Positions 43,720 to 54,335 of a DNA stretch of 64,000 nt are shown piece after piece. The notes under the pieces are model-generated. The model saw only the letters and a program-made list of their open reading frames with translations, was not told the origin of the DNA and did no database searches. The number at the start of each line of letters is the position of its first letter. Positions within the stretch are counted from its first letter, which is position 1. The stretch spans positions 694,459-758,458 of the forward strand of contig QRDG01000131.1 of NCBI GenBank assembly GCA_012064385.1, read 5' to 3'. Origin of the DNA: Puccinellia tenuiflora (Eukaryota > Streptophyta > Magnoliopsida > Poales > Poaceae). The translations under genes were made by a program, and so were the position numbers.

Positions 43720-44775
43720 CAAAAGGATACCCGGGGGCTGCGCAGCCGCCAAGCCGGCTCCGCAGACCCGGACGAATTAAACACCCCGAGTCACGGACTC
43801 GGGGGCGGCCACGCCGTCAGCCGGCAGAAAATATACCAGGGGGCTGCACAGCCGCCAAGCTGGCTCCGCAGACCCGGACGAACTAAAACACCCCGAGTCA
43901 CGGACTCGGGGGCGGCCACACCGTCAGCCGGCAGAAAATATACCTGGGGGCTGCGCAGCTGCCGAGCCGGCTCCGCGCACCCGGACGAATCAAACACCCC
44001 GAGTCACGGACTCGGGGGCTGCGCGTCATCAAGATGTCGAAAATCATACCCGGGGGCTGCGCAGCCGCCAAGCCGGCTCCGCGCACCCGGACGACCAACT
44101 ACACCCCGAGTCACGGACTCGGGGGCTGCCACGCCGTCAGCCGGCAGAAAAATACCCGGGGGCTGCGCAGCCGCCAAGCCGGCTCCGCGCACCCGGACGA
44201 CCAACTACACCCCGAGTCACGGACTCGGGGGCGGCCACGCCGTCAGCCGGCAGAAAAATACCCGGGGGCTGCGCAGCCGGCAGGCCGGCTCCGCGCACCC
44301 GGACGACCAACTACACCCCGAGTCACGGACTCGGGGGCTGCCACGCCATCAGCCGGCAGAAAGATACCCGGGGGCTGCGCAGCCGCCAAGCCGGCTCCGC
44401 GCACTCGGACGACCAACTACACCCCGAGTCACGGACTCGGGGGCTGCCACGCCGTCAGCCGGCAGAAAAATACCCGGGGGCTGCGCAGCCGCCAAGCCGG
44501 CTCCGCGCACCCGGACGACCAACTACACCCCGAGTCACGGACTCGGGGGCGGCCACGCCGTCAGCCGGCAGAAAAATACCCGGGGGCTGCGCAGCCGGCA
44601 GGCCGGCTCCGCGCACCCGGACGAACAACTACACCCCGAGTCACGGACTCGGGGGCTGCCACGCCGTCAGCCGGCAGAAAAATAACCGGGGGCTGCGCAG
44701 CCGGCAGGCCGGCTCCGCGCACCCGGACGTTCAACTATTACACCCCAAGTCAGACTCGGGGGCTGAACGTCATCA
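43720..44775 (+). repeat. Element A minisatellite: ten ~106-bp units
   Basis: Units begin CCGGGGGCTGCGCAGCC(G) at about 43732, 43838, 43943, 44049, 44155, 44262, 44368, 44474, 44580 and 44686. Each also contains GAGTCACGGACTCGGGGGC. A unit therefore holds two CGGGGGC cores like the polypurine tract. CTGCGCAGCC and GAGTCACGGACTC can form short hairpins. Long open stretches across it are repeat artefacts. Confidence 0.92.
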
Positions 44776-45062
44776 AGACGACCAAAAAGAAGCACAATAT
44801 GAACAGAAGACAAACAAAATTTCGACCCAGCTTGATACTCAAGCCGGCCCAAAATTCGGGGGCTAGACATGGTGACTATCATCACCAAGACGAACACAAA
44901 TTCTGGCACAAAGGCCCAACAATCACAAAGAAAATGATACTAAAGATAGCAACTAACAACAGGGAACAGATTCATGTCATGGAAGGTAGCACATCAAAGC
45001 AGTCATCAATCCAGAATAACAAGTTCTACAAATACGCCCGGCATTCCGGGGGAGCAAGTAAA
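44776..45062 (+). other. Spacer between minisatellite and antisense gene in element A
   Basis: AT-richer noncoding DNA (GACAAACAAAATTTCGACCC, another TTCGGGGGCTAG near 44856). It may hold the 3' untranslated end of the antisense gene. No ORF. Confidence 0.4.
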
Positions 45063-48000
45063 TCAAGGAGCAGCAGCATCGGCGGCGGCAGCAGTGTCGT
45101 CGGCTCCAGCGTCTTCAGCCGGCTGTGCCGCCGAGGGCGGTTCGGTAGGAACAAGCTGTGACAGATCCACCGCCTTGGCGATCCGCTCCGAGGCCATGCG
45201 AATCTCTAGGCGAAGACCTTCAAGCAATGTGCCCGTGCGAAAGCCTCCAGCCAGCATGTCCACTTGCACCTGAGGATACCAGGATTTCACCAGGGCCAGC
45301 GCCATATCGCTACCACCTCGAGCCGCCATCTCCACCTGCTCGTCGATGCCAGCAGAAGCCCCGTCAAGGCGGCTCGACAGTTCGCACAGAGTAGCTGGGA
45401 GAGGGGTGTCAGGCCACAGGTTCTCGAGCACGCCACCGGCTGCATCCCTCAGCATCTTGAACTCTCGAGAAAATTGCTGAAGACGGGAAGCGGCAGACGG
45501 CAACGCTCCAGCGGCAGCACCAGAGGTTTCAGGCAGTGTATGTGCGAGGGCAACGGCCTTCTGGACTTGAGCGTCCACCTCGGGATAGAAGCCTGCAAGT
45601 CAAGCCAGCAAGATCAGAAAGGAAAGACCGTCGATGGGATGGAGAAAAAGGGGAGATGTCTTACCAAGGATAATCTCGTTGATGCGCTCCGCTTCAGAGA
45701 CGAGGCTACTCACGAACCGCTCGTGCTCAAGCTCGTGTCCTTTGGCCTCCTTGGCAGTTTCATCATGCGCGTTCACGGCCTCCTTCAGTTTGAGCCTCAG
45801 GTCCTCCCCGTTCATTCGAAGGGTCTCGACCTCGCTTTGCCTCTGCTTCTCCACTTCTTGCAGCCGTTTTACCTCTTCAACCAGCCGAGCAATTTCAAGG
45901 CGGCGCTCCTCGGAGACCTCCGCCGCCGACTGGAGATCGACCACAGAGAGCGCATGGGCTGCATCCTTTTCCTTCAGCTTCTCGTTGAGCACGGACAGAG
46001 GGACAGAAACGGATAGCTGTTTCTTCAAGCCGGCGAGGGAAGTGGGGTCACCTAATGAAACAGGGTTAGCAACAAGCCAGGAGACCGAAGAAAAGACGAA
46101 AACACCAGGGCCGAAGCCGGCAGAAGAACAAGATCGTACCTTTGGCAGTGTTGAGCTCCCGCTTAAGCATCGCGATTTCTTTGGCAGCATTGCCAAGAGC
46201 ACACTCCACCGACGAGCGAAGCAAGGTGACGTCAGCCAGCTGATCCTTCGCCCTCTTCTCCATCAGCACCGCCAGGGGGAAATGCCCTGATGCGTCCAAC
46301 CTGTCCGGTGAAGGCCAAGAATAGAGGGGAGTGCATTCCAGGGTCGCTTGGCGAGGGCCAGGGAGCGAGCTCGTCACCACCGCCATGGCGATATCCTTGG
46401 CTGTCTCTTCCACGGCCGAAGAAGGAAGGGGGAAGGGGCCGCCTTCACCCCCGGTTCCCGACCAAGGAACCACCTCGAGGGCATCCACCATTGTGGCGTC
46501 GCCGTCACCGGCGACCCGAGACTCAAGATCAACCACAAGGGGAGGCGCCTCTGACGGCGCCACGGCGTCCGTCGCCACCTCCGCCGCCGCCTTCACGGGT
46601 TCCGAGGGCAGGTCAGCCTCCTGCGCCTTGGGGATCTCCTTCGCGGGCTCCGAGCTGGAGCTGGCGACGGCGGCCGCCCTCTCCTCGCCGATTGCAAGCA
46701 GCTCCCTACATGAAGACCAAGGGATCACGACAAAGAACATTGGTCACCAAGGTGAAATACCCAACGCCAGCACTCACCCGTCGCGCGTGCCCAGAACCTC
46801 TGGTTTCCTCCTTCGCATGCGCTTCGACGAAGGGGCAGACGCGCCACTGGATGACCATTTCACGCCACCAGCGGGCATCTCCACCGCTCCCATGGGAGCG
46901 ACAGGGGTGTCGGACGGCAGCACCAGGGCGGACGGCTCCACCGCATACCCAGACTTGGCCTTCGCGGCCTCCACGGCGGCCGATTCCGCCTTCGCCCTCC
47001 CCTCGGTCTCTTTAGCAGCAACCAGCTGCTCCACGGTCATATGGGCATACATCGCCTCCCGCGCCAAATCCGCCTGCGCCAGATTTGCATAAATAGCCTT
47101 CTCCATATCCTCAATACTCAAGTCATGATCAGGATCAACTGCAGGAGTAGGACTAACCACCTGGGCGCTGGTCCCACCAGCAAGGGCCTTCAGCCTTTCC
47201 GCCTCCTCCTCCTCCTTCTGCTTCGCGGCGATCTTGGTTCTGGCTTCCTCCACAATGGCATCAACTTTCTTCTCCGCCGCCAATCTCCCGGAGGGCGCCA
47301 AACCGGCCGTAGTGGACCGGGACGGCGTAGAGGACAGCTTCTTGGCAGGCAGCACGCCCCGCTTCATGAATGAGCCTCCCCGCTTGTGGGACACAGGGCC
47401 TGCATCGACATCGGCGGCCGACTTCGACCGCCTTTCCTTCAAAACCTGCTGGGAGGGCACCGCTTGAGCCTTCCGCGCCGCCGCCTCCAACTCTTTGGTC
47501 CTACAAGAGGATGGCGCCAGCTTGGAGGCTAGCACGGAAGAAGAACCCTTGGAGTCCGGCTCGGAACCACTGGAGAGGTCCACTACCACGCGTGCGCCGC
47601 CGCCGATTTGCTCGGTGACATTGAGCCCAAGGGACTTACCGCGGGGCGACGAAACCGGAGGCGGAGCATCGCGCTCAAGGTCCTCGTCCCTATAGGCTGT
47701 CGAATCGGAGTCGGATCCGGCCGAAGGGACAGGATGCGTCGTGGCACGGGCGCCATCATCATCGCCTCTCCCGCCCTTGCCAGCATCGGCGCCCCCGTCG
47801 GATGATTCGGTGGTGTCCCCATGCTTCTCCGCGGGCCTCCTCACGTTAGGGACGGCCCGGGCGCCGTCATCCACTTCCCCCTCGGTGGCGGCGTTCGTCT
47901 CTTCCTCCGTCTGCTCGTCGGAGTCTTCCGCCTCCAGGATGGCCGCCAGGTCCATAGAAAAAGGACCGCAGACGTCATCCTCGAACACGACCTCAAAATC

Positions 48001-48962
48001 TTCAGCCCTCTGAAGCTCGCAAAGCTGCACGACAAGCCGACTAGGTCAGGCGGCAGACGGACAAAAAGTTGAAGACGGACTAAGAAGCGATGACCAACCT
48101 CAGGGGCTCGTTCCGAGCGAGTGAACGGCGGAAGCCCAAACTTCCAGCTCTGCCCAATTCTGTCGGTGATGATGCGGGCAGCCTACGTGCGCAGGCTGTC
48201 CGGCTTCGACACCTCCATGCTGACCCGGGTGGGATCCCGGGGACCAGAGTAGAAGCACATCTTGTGCGACCGAGCCTGCAGCGGAAATATCCGCCTTGAC
48301 AGCCATGCCAGGGTCAGATCCCTGGACGTCAAGCCGGCGTCCACCAACTCCTTCAGCCGACCCAGCAAGACTACTTCCAGGGCCTCGTCGACCAAGGGCT
48401 TCCGGCTCCAAGACTTGTGCGCCGGCAGCGAGCCGGAGAAGGCCGGAAGGCCAACCTGATCAACGCCGGAGAGATTCCGGACATAGAAGTAGGAGCTCTG
48501 CCACTTCTTGATGGATTCGGGCAGATGGATCTTGGGCAGTGGCGTGTTCTTCGTGTAGATGGAGACACTGCCGCAATCCCACTGCTGCCCGGTAGTCGTC
48601 TAAGCCCGCAAATAGAAAAACATGCCGAACACCTCCATGCAGGGCCAGATGCCCAGATACGCCTCACACAGCGTGACGAAGCACGACAGCTGTGTGATGC
48701 AGTTGGCTCCCAGATGGTGGGGCTGCAGCCCGTAGAAGCGCAAAAACTCCGAAAAGAAGGGGCTCGCCGGAAGCCCCAATCCCCGCTCCAAATGTGCCGA
48801 AAAAACAACAAACTCACCCTTCTGGGGCTTTGGCGAAATCTCCTCCGGGCCGGGAGCACGGGCTCCCACGTCGTCCGTCCTCCCCAGGAATCGACAACGG
48901 CGGAGCCTCCGAATGTCTTGATTATCCACGCCGGAACCCATCCACGCGCCAGAACTCGCCAT
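45063..48962 (-). pseudogene. Element A antisense multi-exon gene
   Basis: ATG at 48962 (MASSGAWMGSGVDN). The N-terminal exons carry the gypsy-associated domain (PKPQKGEFVVFSAHLERGLG, FLRFYGLQPHHLGANC, LCEAYLGIW). Next comes an acidic/Ser-rich exon (about 47990-46780: SMDLAAILEAEDSDEQTEEE, basic KRMRRRKPE), then exons at about 46710-46140, 46050-45660 (coiled coil LARLVEEVKRLQEVEKQRQS-like) and 45590-45063 ending PTEPPSAAQPAEDAG... TAG stops replace Gln near 48605 (after FFYLRA) and Trp near 48187. Parallel in plan to element B's antisense gene. Function unknown. Confidence 0.68.
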
Positions 48963-49488
48963 GGACGACCTGTTTCCCGTCGAGGGGGAGACAGAGACAA
49001 AGACGGCGAGAATGCGGGAGAGGATCGACAAGCACTGAGGAGCACGAAGAGTAGCAGGGGAGACGAAGCGGGAATGGGGAACGGTAACCCCGGCCGTTCC
49101 CCCCTCTTTCTTCTTTTAAAGTAAAGGCTGGCGAAACCGCCTCCGCTCATCACGCCACGTGGAGCGCAGACGCGCCACACCCTCCACAAAGGATCCCGCA
49201 AACGAGCAGTTGCCACAGAAGATCCTGCCCGATGAAGCCGAAACGACGCACCTCGGACCTCGGGCAGAGAACCGCCAGCCCGACAAAACGACGGGACATG
49301 GCTGACGTAAGCCACAACCTGCACCTCCAAGACGTCAAGATCTCCACTGACCGGCTGCACCAAGCCGAACCAGCCGCCTTCAGCAAGCGACGCTCAAGCC
49401 AGCGACTTCATGCCGGACGTCCTTAGGTCCAATGATGTCAAAAGAAGCCCGTGAAGCCTTCCCAGCGAGCAGGCAAGCCTCCACGCGC
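48963..49488 (-). promoter_or_regulatory. Upstream region of the element A antisense gene
   Basis: Minus-strand TTTAAAAGAAGAAAG (about 49120-49106) is a possible TATA region about 150 bp before the ATG. The region is kept in element C (about 16030-16045). Otherwise GC-rich and without a gene. Confidence 0.35.
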
Positions 49489-49500
49489 TCGGGGGCTAGT
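49489..49500 (+). other. Element A polypurine tract
   Basis: CTCGGGGGCTAG ends at the base before the 3' LTR (TGTTGGGG, 49501). Confidence 0.85.
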
Positions 49501-50192
49501 GTTGGGGAGACGAACCCCAGATACCCCAAGGAAGCCAAATTCACCAAAGAACTCAAGCCGGCCGGTTCAAGGCGGACCCGATGATCCGGCTTGAAGGCGT
49601 CTTCGACCACCCGGCTTGGAGCAGCCGGACCAACCCGCCGACCGATCCGTACTGGTGGGCCAGCTTCACACAACCGCCATAGGTGAACAGTGCCCCCTGT
49701 CGGGCGTTATGCCTACAGCACAATGATGAACCAGCCCAAGCCGGCCTTGTACTGTAGCGATGTCATAGGGGTAAACTTGTAACTTCCCTGTAACCCAAAA
49801 CCCTAGCCTGCTGCCTATATAAAGCAGGCCAAGGTCCCCTGAAACGGGGAACGAGAGAGAGAGAGAGACAGATATGCACGGTCATGCTACACAGAGCCTC
49901 CCCCATGTTCACGATCACAGTCATCTTCCACCTCCAGCCGGCCCAGTAGTTCAAGCCGGCTCTACCCCGAAACAGCTCTAGGAGCATCACTTGTAGCCCG
50001 ATTTCATGATCTAAGCAATAAGAATCCAGAAGAGCAGGACGTAGGGGTGTTACCTCACCACGAGGGCCCTGAACCTGGGTACATCGCGTGTGTTTGCGTG
50101 CTTGCTACCCAATCCCGCGCGAGCGCCATCGTTGCCTTGTCCCACACTTCTTTCCCATCTTTGATGGATATGTCGTTGATGCCACCACGACA
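49501..50192 (+). repeat. Element A 3' LTR
   Basis: 692 bp, TGTTGGGGAGACG...CCACCACGACA, with a GA-repeat a few units longer than in the 5' LTR. It is followed by GCGAG (50193-50197), the second target-duplication copy. Confidence 0.93.
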
Positions 50193-50385
50193 GCGAGGAG
50201 ACTGGAGAGAGCGCTTCGGATCGGGCGGGTGGGTCGTGATGTTTTTTTTTTCCAGTTCGGTTCGGGATAAGAAAGTGATTAGGAGGGGGTCGGTTCGGGA
50301 TAAGAAGGTTATTAGGATGGAAAAGTTGTGCTGAATACCTATTCAGCAAACATTTAAGGGGTTGTGCAGAATAGTTCTACCCTAT
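50193..50385 (+). mobile_element. Right end of transposon H
   Basis: Continues the GC-rich centre of H after element A (GCGAGGAGACTGGAGAGA), then has two 33-bp tandem units starting TCGGTTCGGGATAAGAA (50262-50325). It ends in the right TIR (about 50327-50385), inverted relative to 19145-19195. The right arm is much shorter than the one at 17115-18815, so this copy seems internally deleted. Confidence 0.5.
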
Positions 50386-50590
50386 ATGTGTATGTGTGTT
50401 GTGTGTGCTTAAATTAATAAAATATGAATATAGTGATAAATTGTGTTTAATTGTAGGGACGTGGCAAAACACAACAAATTTCTAGGAAACACATACGACT
50501 TTACCGAGTCAAGGGGCATTTTGGTCCTTTGCAGAGTATTATTTCCGGCAAAGTTCCTATCGTCGTTTTCATCGGATGGCCGTCATCCGT
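50386..50590. other. Spacer: remnant of a CCGAGT-type repeat
   Basis: AT-rich sequence, then TTACCGAGTC...TTTGCAGAG. Its motif reappears right of the Mutator-like element (TTTTGCCGAGTATGG, 52067-52081), so the two sides look like one older repeat split by that insertion. No gene. Confidence 0.4.
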
Positions 50591-52071
50591 TTTATTTTGG
50601 GAGCGTGCTGAGCGTCCCCCGGGGGATCGGTGGTTTCCATCCCCCGGGTCCCCTGATTGACACGTGTCCAACTTTAAGTTTCCAAATCCCGCAATTGCTG
50701 CAATGGGTGCAAATAACGTTCCGCAGTAGCAAAAAAATTATGCTATTGTAGCAAAAAACGATTCGAAAACAAAATAGAAAAAACAACCGTCGGACAGAGA
50801 ACTCGCCGGAGACCTCATCAGAGACCTCGCCGGAGATATCGTAGCAACAAAAATATGCTACTGTAGCAAAATCGACTTCGCCGGAGACATCGCCGAAGAC
50901 TCTCGCCGGAGACATCGTAGCAAAATCTTTGTACTAAGGTAGCAAAAACACATAACTATAATAGCAAAAATATTGTTATATTGCACCATCGCAACAAAAA
51001 TTCTTCCGCCGCTGTGAGCATCTTCTCCCGCCCCTGGGAGCATCACCTCTTGCCGCCGGGAGCATCCAATTGAGTCGCAGGTAGCATCCCTCCTGCCGCC
51101 TGATGCATCACCTCGAGTCGCGTCGTCGGAAGCATCACCTCGAGTCGCAGGAAGCACCACCTCCCGTCCCTGGGAGCATCACCTCCCTCTGTTGGGCGCA
51201 TCTTCTCCCGCTGCTGGCAGCACAAATGACCGCCGGTAGTAGCACCGCTCACTCCGGTGAGTAGCACCGCCGACCTCCTATAGCAGCAACCCCGCCCTTT
51301 GTTGGTAGCAACGTGGCCCTACGCTGGTAGCAGCGTGCCCAACCGCTGATAGCATCGTGGGCGCCATCGACTCCGGTGAGGAGCACCACGGCCGATAGCT
51401 TGCAGCATCGCCGATCGGCACCAGGAGCACCGGGGCGCGCCGTCGATGGGCGTGAGAGGAGCGACACCGGCGTCCCGCGAGAGTGAACCTTGGAGAGGCG
51501 TGGTGGGGGTGTAGCACAGGCGGCGCTTGGGGAGGAAGAGCAGGGGCGACGTGGTGGTGGTTGGAGCCGGCGGCGCTTGGGGAGCTGCCGACGGTGGGGG
51601 AGGCCACGCCGTCGGAGTGGGAGCCACGGCAGCGCCGGCAGCGGCGCAGAAAGCTCATGGCCGGCGGTGGCGCGGCGAGCTCGTGGAGGGGCGGCGGCGT
51701 GGAGGTGGACGAGCAGGAGGAGCGGGGCATCCCGTCGACTTCGCCGGGATCAGAGGGTGCAGCTACGAGCTACCGGCGGCGGCGGAGCTCGTGGCCAGCG
51801 GCGGCGCAGGATCCTAGGGGGAGAAGCGTGGCCGGCGGGATCCATGGAGACGCGTCGTCGGGAGCCGTCCGGGTGCGGCGGCGCAGCCCCGACGGGAATT
51901 TAGGAGGAAGGAGAGAGAAACACGCATCGGGGAGAAAGAAAAAGCAACGTAAAGAGATAAGGTTGAGGAGGAAGGTGGTGGGCCACGACGAGGACACGCG
52001 TCGCTCGTAGGACCAGGAGGATGGAGGAGTAGCGATCCCCCGGGGGAATACAATCATTTCCCTTTATTTTG
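50591..52071 (+). mobile_element. Mutator-like non-autonomous element with 9-bp target duplication
   Basis: The element is 50600-52062. TTTATTTTG stands on both sides (50591-50599 and 52063-52071), the 9-bp duplication typical of Mutator-like elements. The ends share the inverted segment CCCCCGGGGGATCG. Inside are many TAGCAAAAA motifs (50725-50960), a zone of GCATCACCTC-type repeats (51020-51480) and a GC-rich part. Open stretches on both strands are low-complexity without a transposase domain. Confidence 0.75.
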
Positions 52072-52629
52072 CCGAGTATGGACTAAAAATACTCGACCGT
52101 ATTGTTGCCGACATCACAATTTTTGACACTCGGCTGGAATGATTGTTGCTGAGTATGTTTTGTCGAGTGTAAGACCTAAGCAGAAATTATGCCAACATGA
52201 TTTTGGCTTTCGTCGTGTATTGATTCTTGCTTGTAGTGTACACTGTCGAGGTTTGAGGTGTCATTGACTCATAGAGCCCACTGCAGTCAGTGCAGAAACA
52301 CAATTCAAGCTCTGGACAACGTCGGTGGATGTGGGCATGCAACTCTGCCACGAATTAGAAGTCTGACGGTGCCGGACTGGCTTGATCACGACGCAAGTGT
52401 ACAAGCAGTAAACAAGTCGTGGCGAGATCGGACTGCGCTGCGTGGAGGGCACGCGCATCTGAATCCTCCCTACCAATCTACTCCCATCGAGCAGTAGTCG
52501 GACTCGCCGCCCGAGGATACATATAGCGCGCTGCAAAGCAGGTCACAGATCATCCCTCCCTCTGCCTCCACGCACCAACACCAAGAAAGAACCCGCCTTC
52601 CATCACCTAGCTAGTTCTCGTCCACGTCG
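52072..52629 (+). promoter_or_regulatory. 5' flank of the cyclin gene
   Basis: First part (to about 52230) is the CCGAGT-type repeat remnant. A TATA-like GATACATATAG lies at about 52516-52526, some 105 bp before the ATG, followed by a pyrimidine-rich leader. TE sequence therefore comes to within about 0.4 kb of the start codon. Confidence 0.45.
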
Positions 52630-53628
52630 ATGATGATGATGCAGTACGCCGTGGCTCGCCCTCCGCGCCCCGGCTTCTTCGGCCCCAGACCCTCCTGCGC
52701 TCGCCAGGCCGTCGACGATGTGCCCCTTCGACGACGTCCGCCGCCCGGCTTCTTCCGTCCCATGACCATGAGGGCGCTCCCGCCATCGCCCCGCGAGCTT
52801 CCCGTGCCAACAAAGTTCCTAAAGCGCGCGGCGCCACCGGTCTCCCACGCCGCCGCAGCCGAGATGCACCCCACGAGGAAGCGCCAGCGCCTGTGCTCCG
52901 ACTACGAAGACGACATCGACGCCAACCTCCGGGCGACGGAGAAGAACGCCGACGAGCGGCCGCGGCCGGACTACCTGGAGACGGTGCAGCAGGGCCGGGT
53001 GAGCCCGTCGGCGCGCGCCTCCCTCGTCGAATGGATGGACGCCTTCGTCAGGTACTACCATCTCGCCGACGGCACGCTCCACCACGCCGTCGCCTACCTC
53101 GACCGGGTCCTGTCTGTGCGATCCATGAACACGCACAGCGGCTACGAGCTCCGCCTCCTGGGCGCCGCGGCCGTCTTCGTCGCCGCAAAGTACGAGGACC
53201 GGCGCACCGTGTTCGCGCTCGACGCCCACAAGATCGCCAGCTACGGCGGGTTCGCCACGGGCAAGGAAGTGCTCGACATGGAGCGCCACATGGTGGCGGC
53301 GCTCGGGTACCAGCTCGGCGGCCCCACGGCGCACACCTTCGTCGCCCACTTCACGAGGCACGCCCAGGGAGAGGAGGAACTCAAGATCCAGCTCATGGCG
53401 CATCGCCTCGCCGACCTGTCGCTGCTCAACTACGCCTGCCTGGGCTACCTGCCGTCCGTCGTGGCGGCGTCCGCGATCTTCCTGGCGAACTTTGCGCTGA
53501 ACCCGGACGTGATGCCGTGGAGCACGGAGATGCAGGAGCTCACGGGGTATACCGTCTTGGACTTGGCCGGCTGCCTGCCTACTATGTACTACTCCTCGCA
53601 GTCCCTCATTTGTAACCCTGGATGTTGA
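52630..53628 (+). CDS. F-type cyclin (monocot CycF2-like), single exon
   Basis: 332 codons, ATG 52630 (four Met codons in a row; the first is taken) to TGA 53626. Residues 1-97 are Pro/Arg-rich and poorly conserved. The cyclin box starts around residue 98: RPRPDYLETVQQG, RASLVEWMDAFVRYYHL, HHAVAYLDRVLSVRSM, LLGAAAVFVAAKYEDRR with the Lys and Glu that cyclins use for CDK contact. A second fold follows: TAHTFVAHF, ADLSLLNYACLGYLPSVVAASAIF. Similarity is to rice-type F2 cyclins, a grass-expanded class of uncertain cell-cycle role. The end, GYTVLDLAGCLPTMYYSSQS, departs from the usual cyclin C-terminal helix. No introns are visible. Confidence 0.85.
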   Translation: MMMMQYAVARPPRPGFFGPRPSCARQAVDDVPLRRRPPPGFFRPMTMRALPPSPRELPVPTKFLKRAAPPVSHAAAAEMHPTRKRQRLCSDYEDDIDANLRATEKNADERPRPDYLETVQQGRVSPSARASLVEWMDAFVRYYHLADGTLHHAVAYLDRVLSVRSMNTHSGYELRLLGAAAVFVAAKYEDRRTVFALDAHKIASYGGFATGKEVLDMERHMVAALGYQLGGPTAHTFVAHFTRHAQGEEELKIQLMAHRLADLSLLNYACLGYLPSVVAASAIFLANFALNPDVMPWSTEMQELTGYTVLDLAGCLPTMYYSSQSLICNPGC

Positions 53629-53698
53629 TCATGCATGCATCCAGGAGAGTCTCAGCAGCAGAGAAATTTTGGTGGACAAGTAGTAGAATAGAACACTA
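53629..53698 (+). other. Cyclin 3' untranslated start
   Basis: Directly follows the stop codon. The next segment, AATGATCATGTATATAC...AAATTAATATATG (about 53721-53757), could hold the polyadenylation region. Confidence 0.35.
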
Positions 53699-54335
53699 GA
53701 ATCTTGTGGAAATTCTCTGTAATGATCATGTATATACATATGAAATTAATATATGCATTGTCTATTTGTCTCTGTTCTATAGTGAGTTCACGTTATGTGG
53801 AGAATCGTCAAAGGTTGAGATGGTTTTGGTGTATAAACTGCTAGAAATATTGTGTCTCCCTGTGAACTAGTGAACAGATTGTACATGCATCTGTATATTA
53901 TCTTAATTATTTGCTATATGGAGAAAATCTAGATGATTGATTCGTTGAGCTGTTTTTTACCGAATTTGTTGTTGTGAACCTGTGAGCTTCTGAATTTTCG
54001 AGTAAGAACTTGGAGACGGACTCATCAGCAGAATCTAGTGGAAGTTCTATGTAATGTTCATGTATATACATCTGAAATTAATGCATGCATTTTCTCAGTT
54101 CTATAGTGAGTTCACATTATGTGGAGGATCGTCAAAGATTGAGATGGTTTGGGTGTAAACTGTTCGAAATATTGTGTCTCCCTACGAACCGATGAACTGC
54201 TAAACAGATTGTACATGAATCTTCATATTATGTCAGTTAATTTGCAATGGAGAAAATATATATGTTGAGATTTTTCTTTTTACCGAATTTGTTGTTGTCA
54301 ACCTGTGAGGTTCTGAATTTTCGAGTAAGAACTTG
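53699..54335 (+). repeat. Tandem duplication (two ~320-bp units) downstream of the cyclin
   Basis: Unit 1 (about 53699-54012) and unit 2 (about 54031-54335) share GTTCATGTATATACAT-like, TTCTATAGTGAGTTCAC, ATTGTGTCTCCCT and TACCGAATTTGTTGTTGT. Unit 1 is followed by AGACGGACTCATCAGCAGAA; after the transposon at the end of unit 2 the same AGACGGACTCATCACCAGAA appears (55533), so a third unit starts there and fades. Confidence 0.88.

Larger units (their letters stand above)
21719..50192 (+). mobile_element. Element A: Tat-lineage Ty3/gypsy retrotransposon containing element B
   Basis: 5' LTR 21719-22405 and 3' LTR 49501-50192 are flanked by the same 5 bp GCGAG (21714-21718 and 50193-50197), so this is one insertion. 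Without element B it is about 14.9 kb. Plus strand: gag, protease, RT, two RNase H domains, integrase. After integrase come a noncoding stretch, an antisense AT-hook/B3-like ORF, a 106-bp minisatellite and a multi-exon antisense gene, then polypurine tract and LTR. Stops and frameshifts run through gag-pol. About 19 LTR differences in 690 bp, counted by eye, suggest roughly a million years since insertion. Confidence 0.92.

Noticed and set aside
43633..45161. Long plus-strand open stretches of 350 and 375 codons
   Set aside because: They translate the 106-bp minisatellite; the peptide is the repeat itself and has no domain.
51278..52010. Open stretches inside the Mutator-like element as a captured gene
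   Set aside because: Both strands are open from GC bias and sub-repeats; I could not recognise any protein, so it is kept only as a possibility to test.
52819..53615. Minus-strand and alternate-frame open stretches over the cyclin
   Set aside because: Shadows of the GC-rich cyclin coding sequence.
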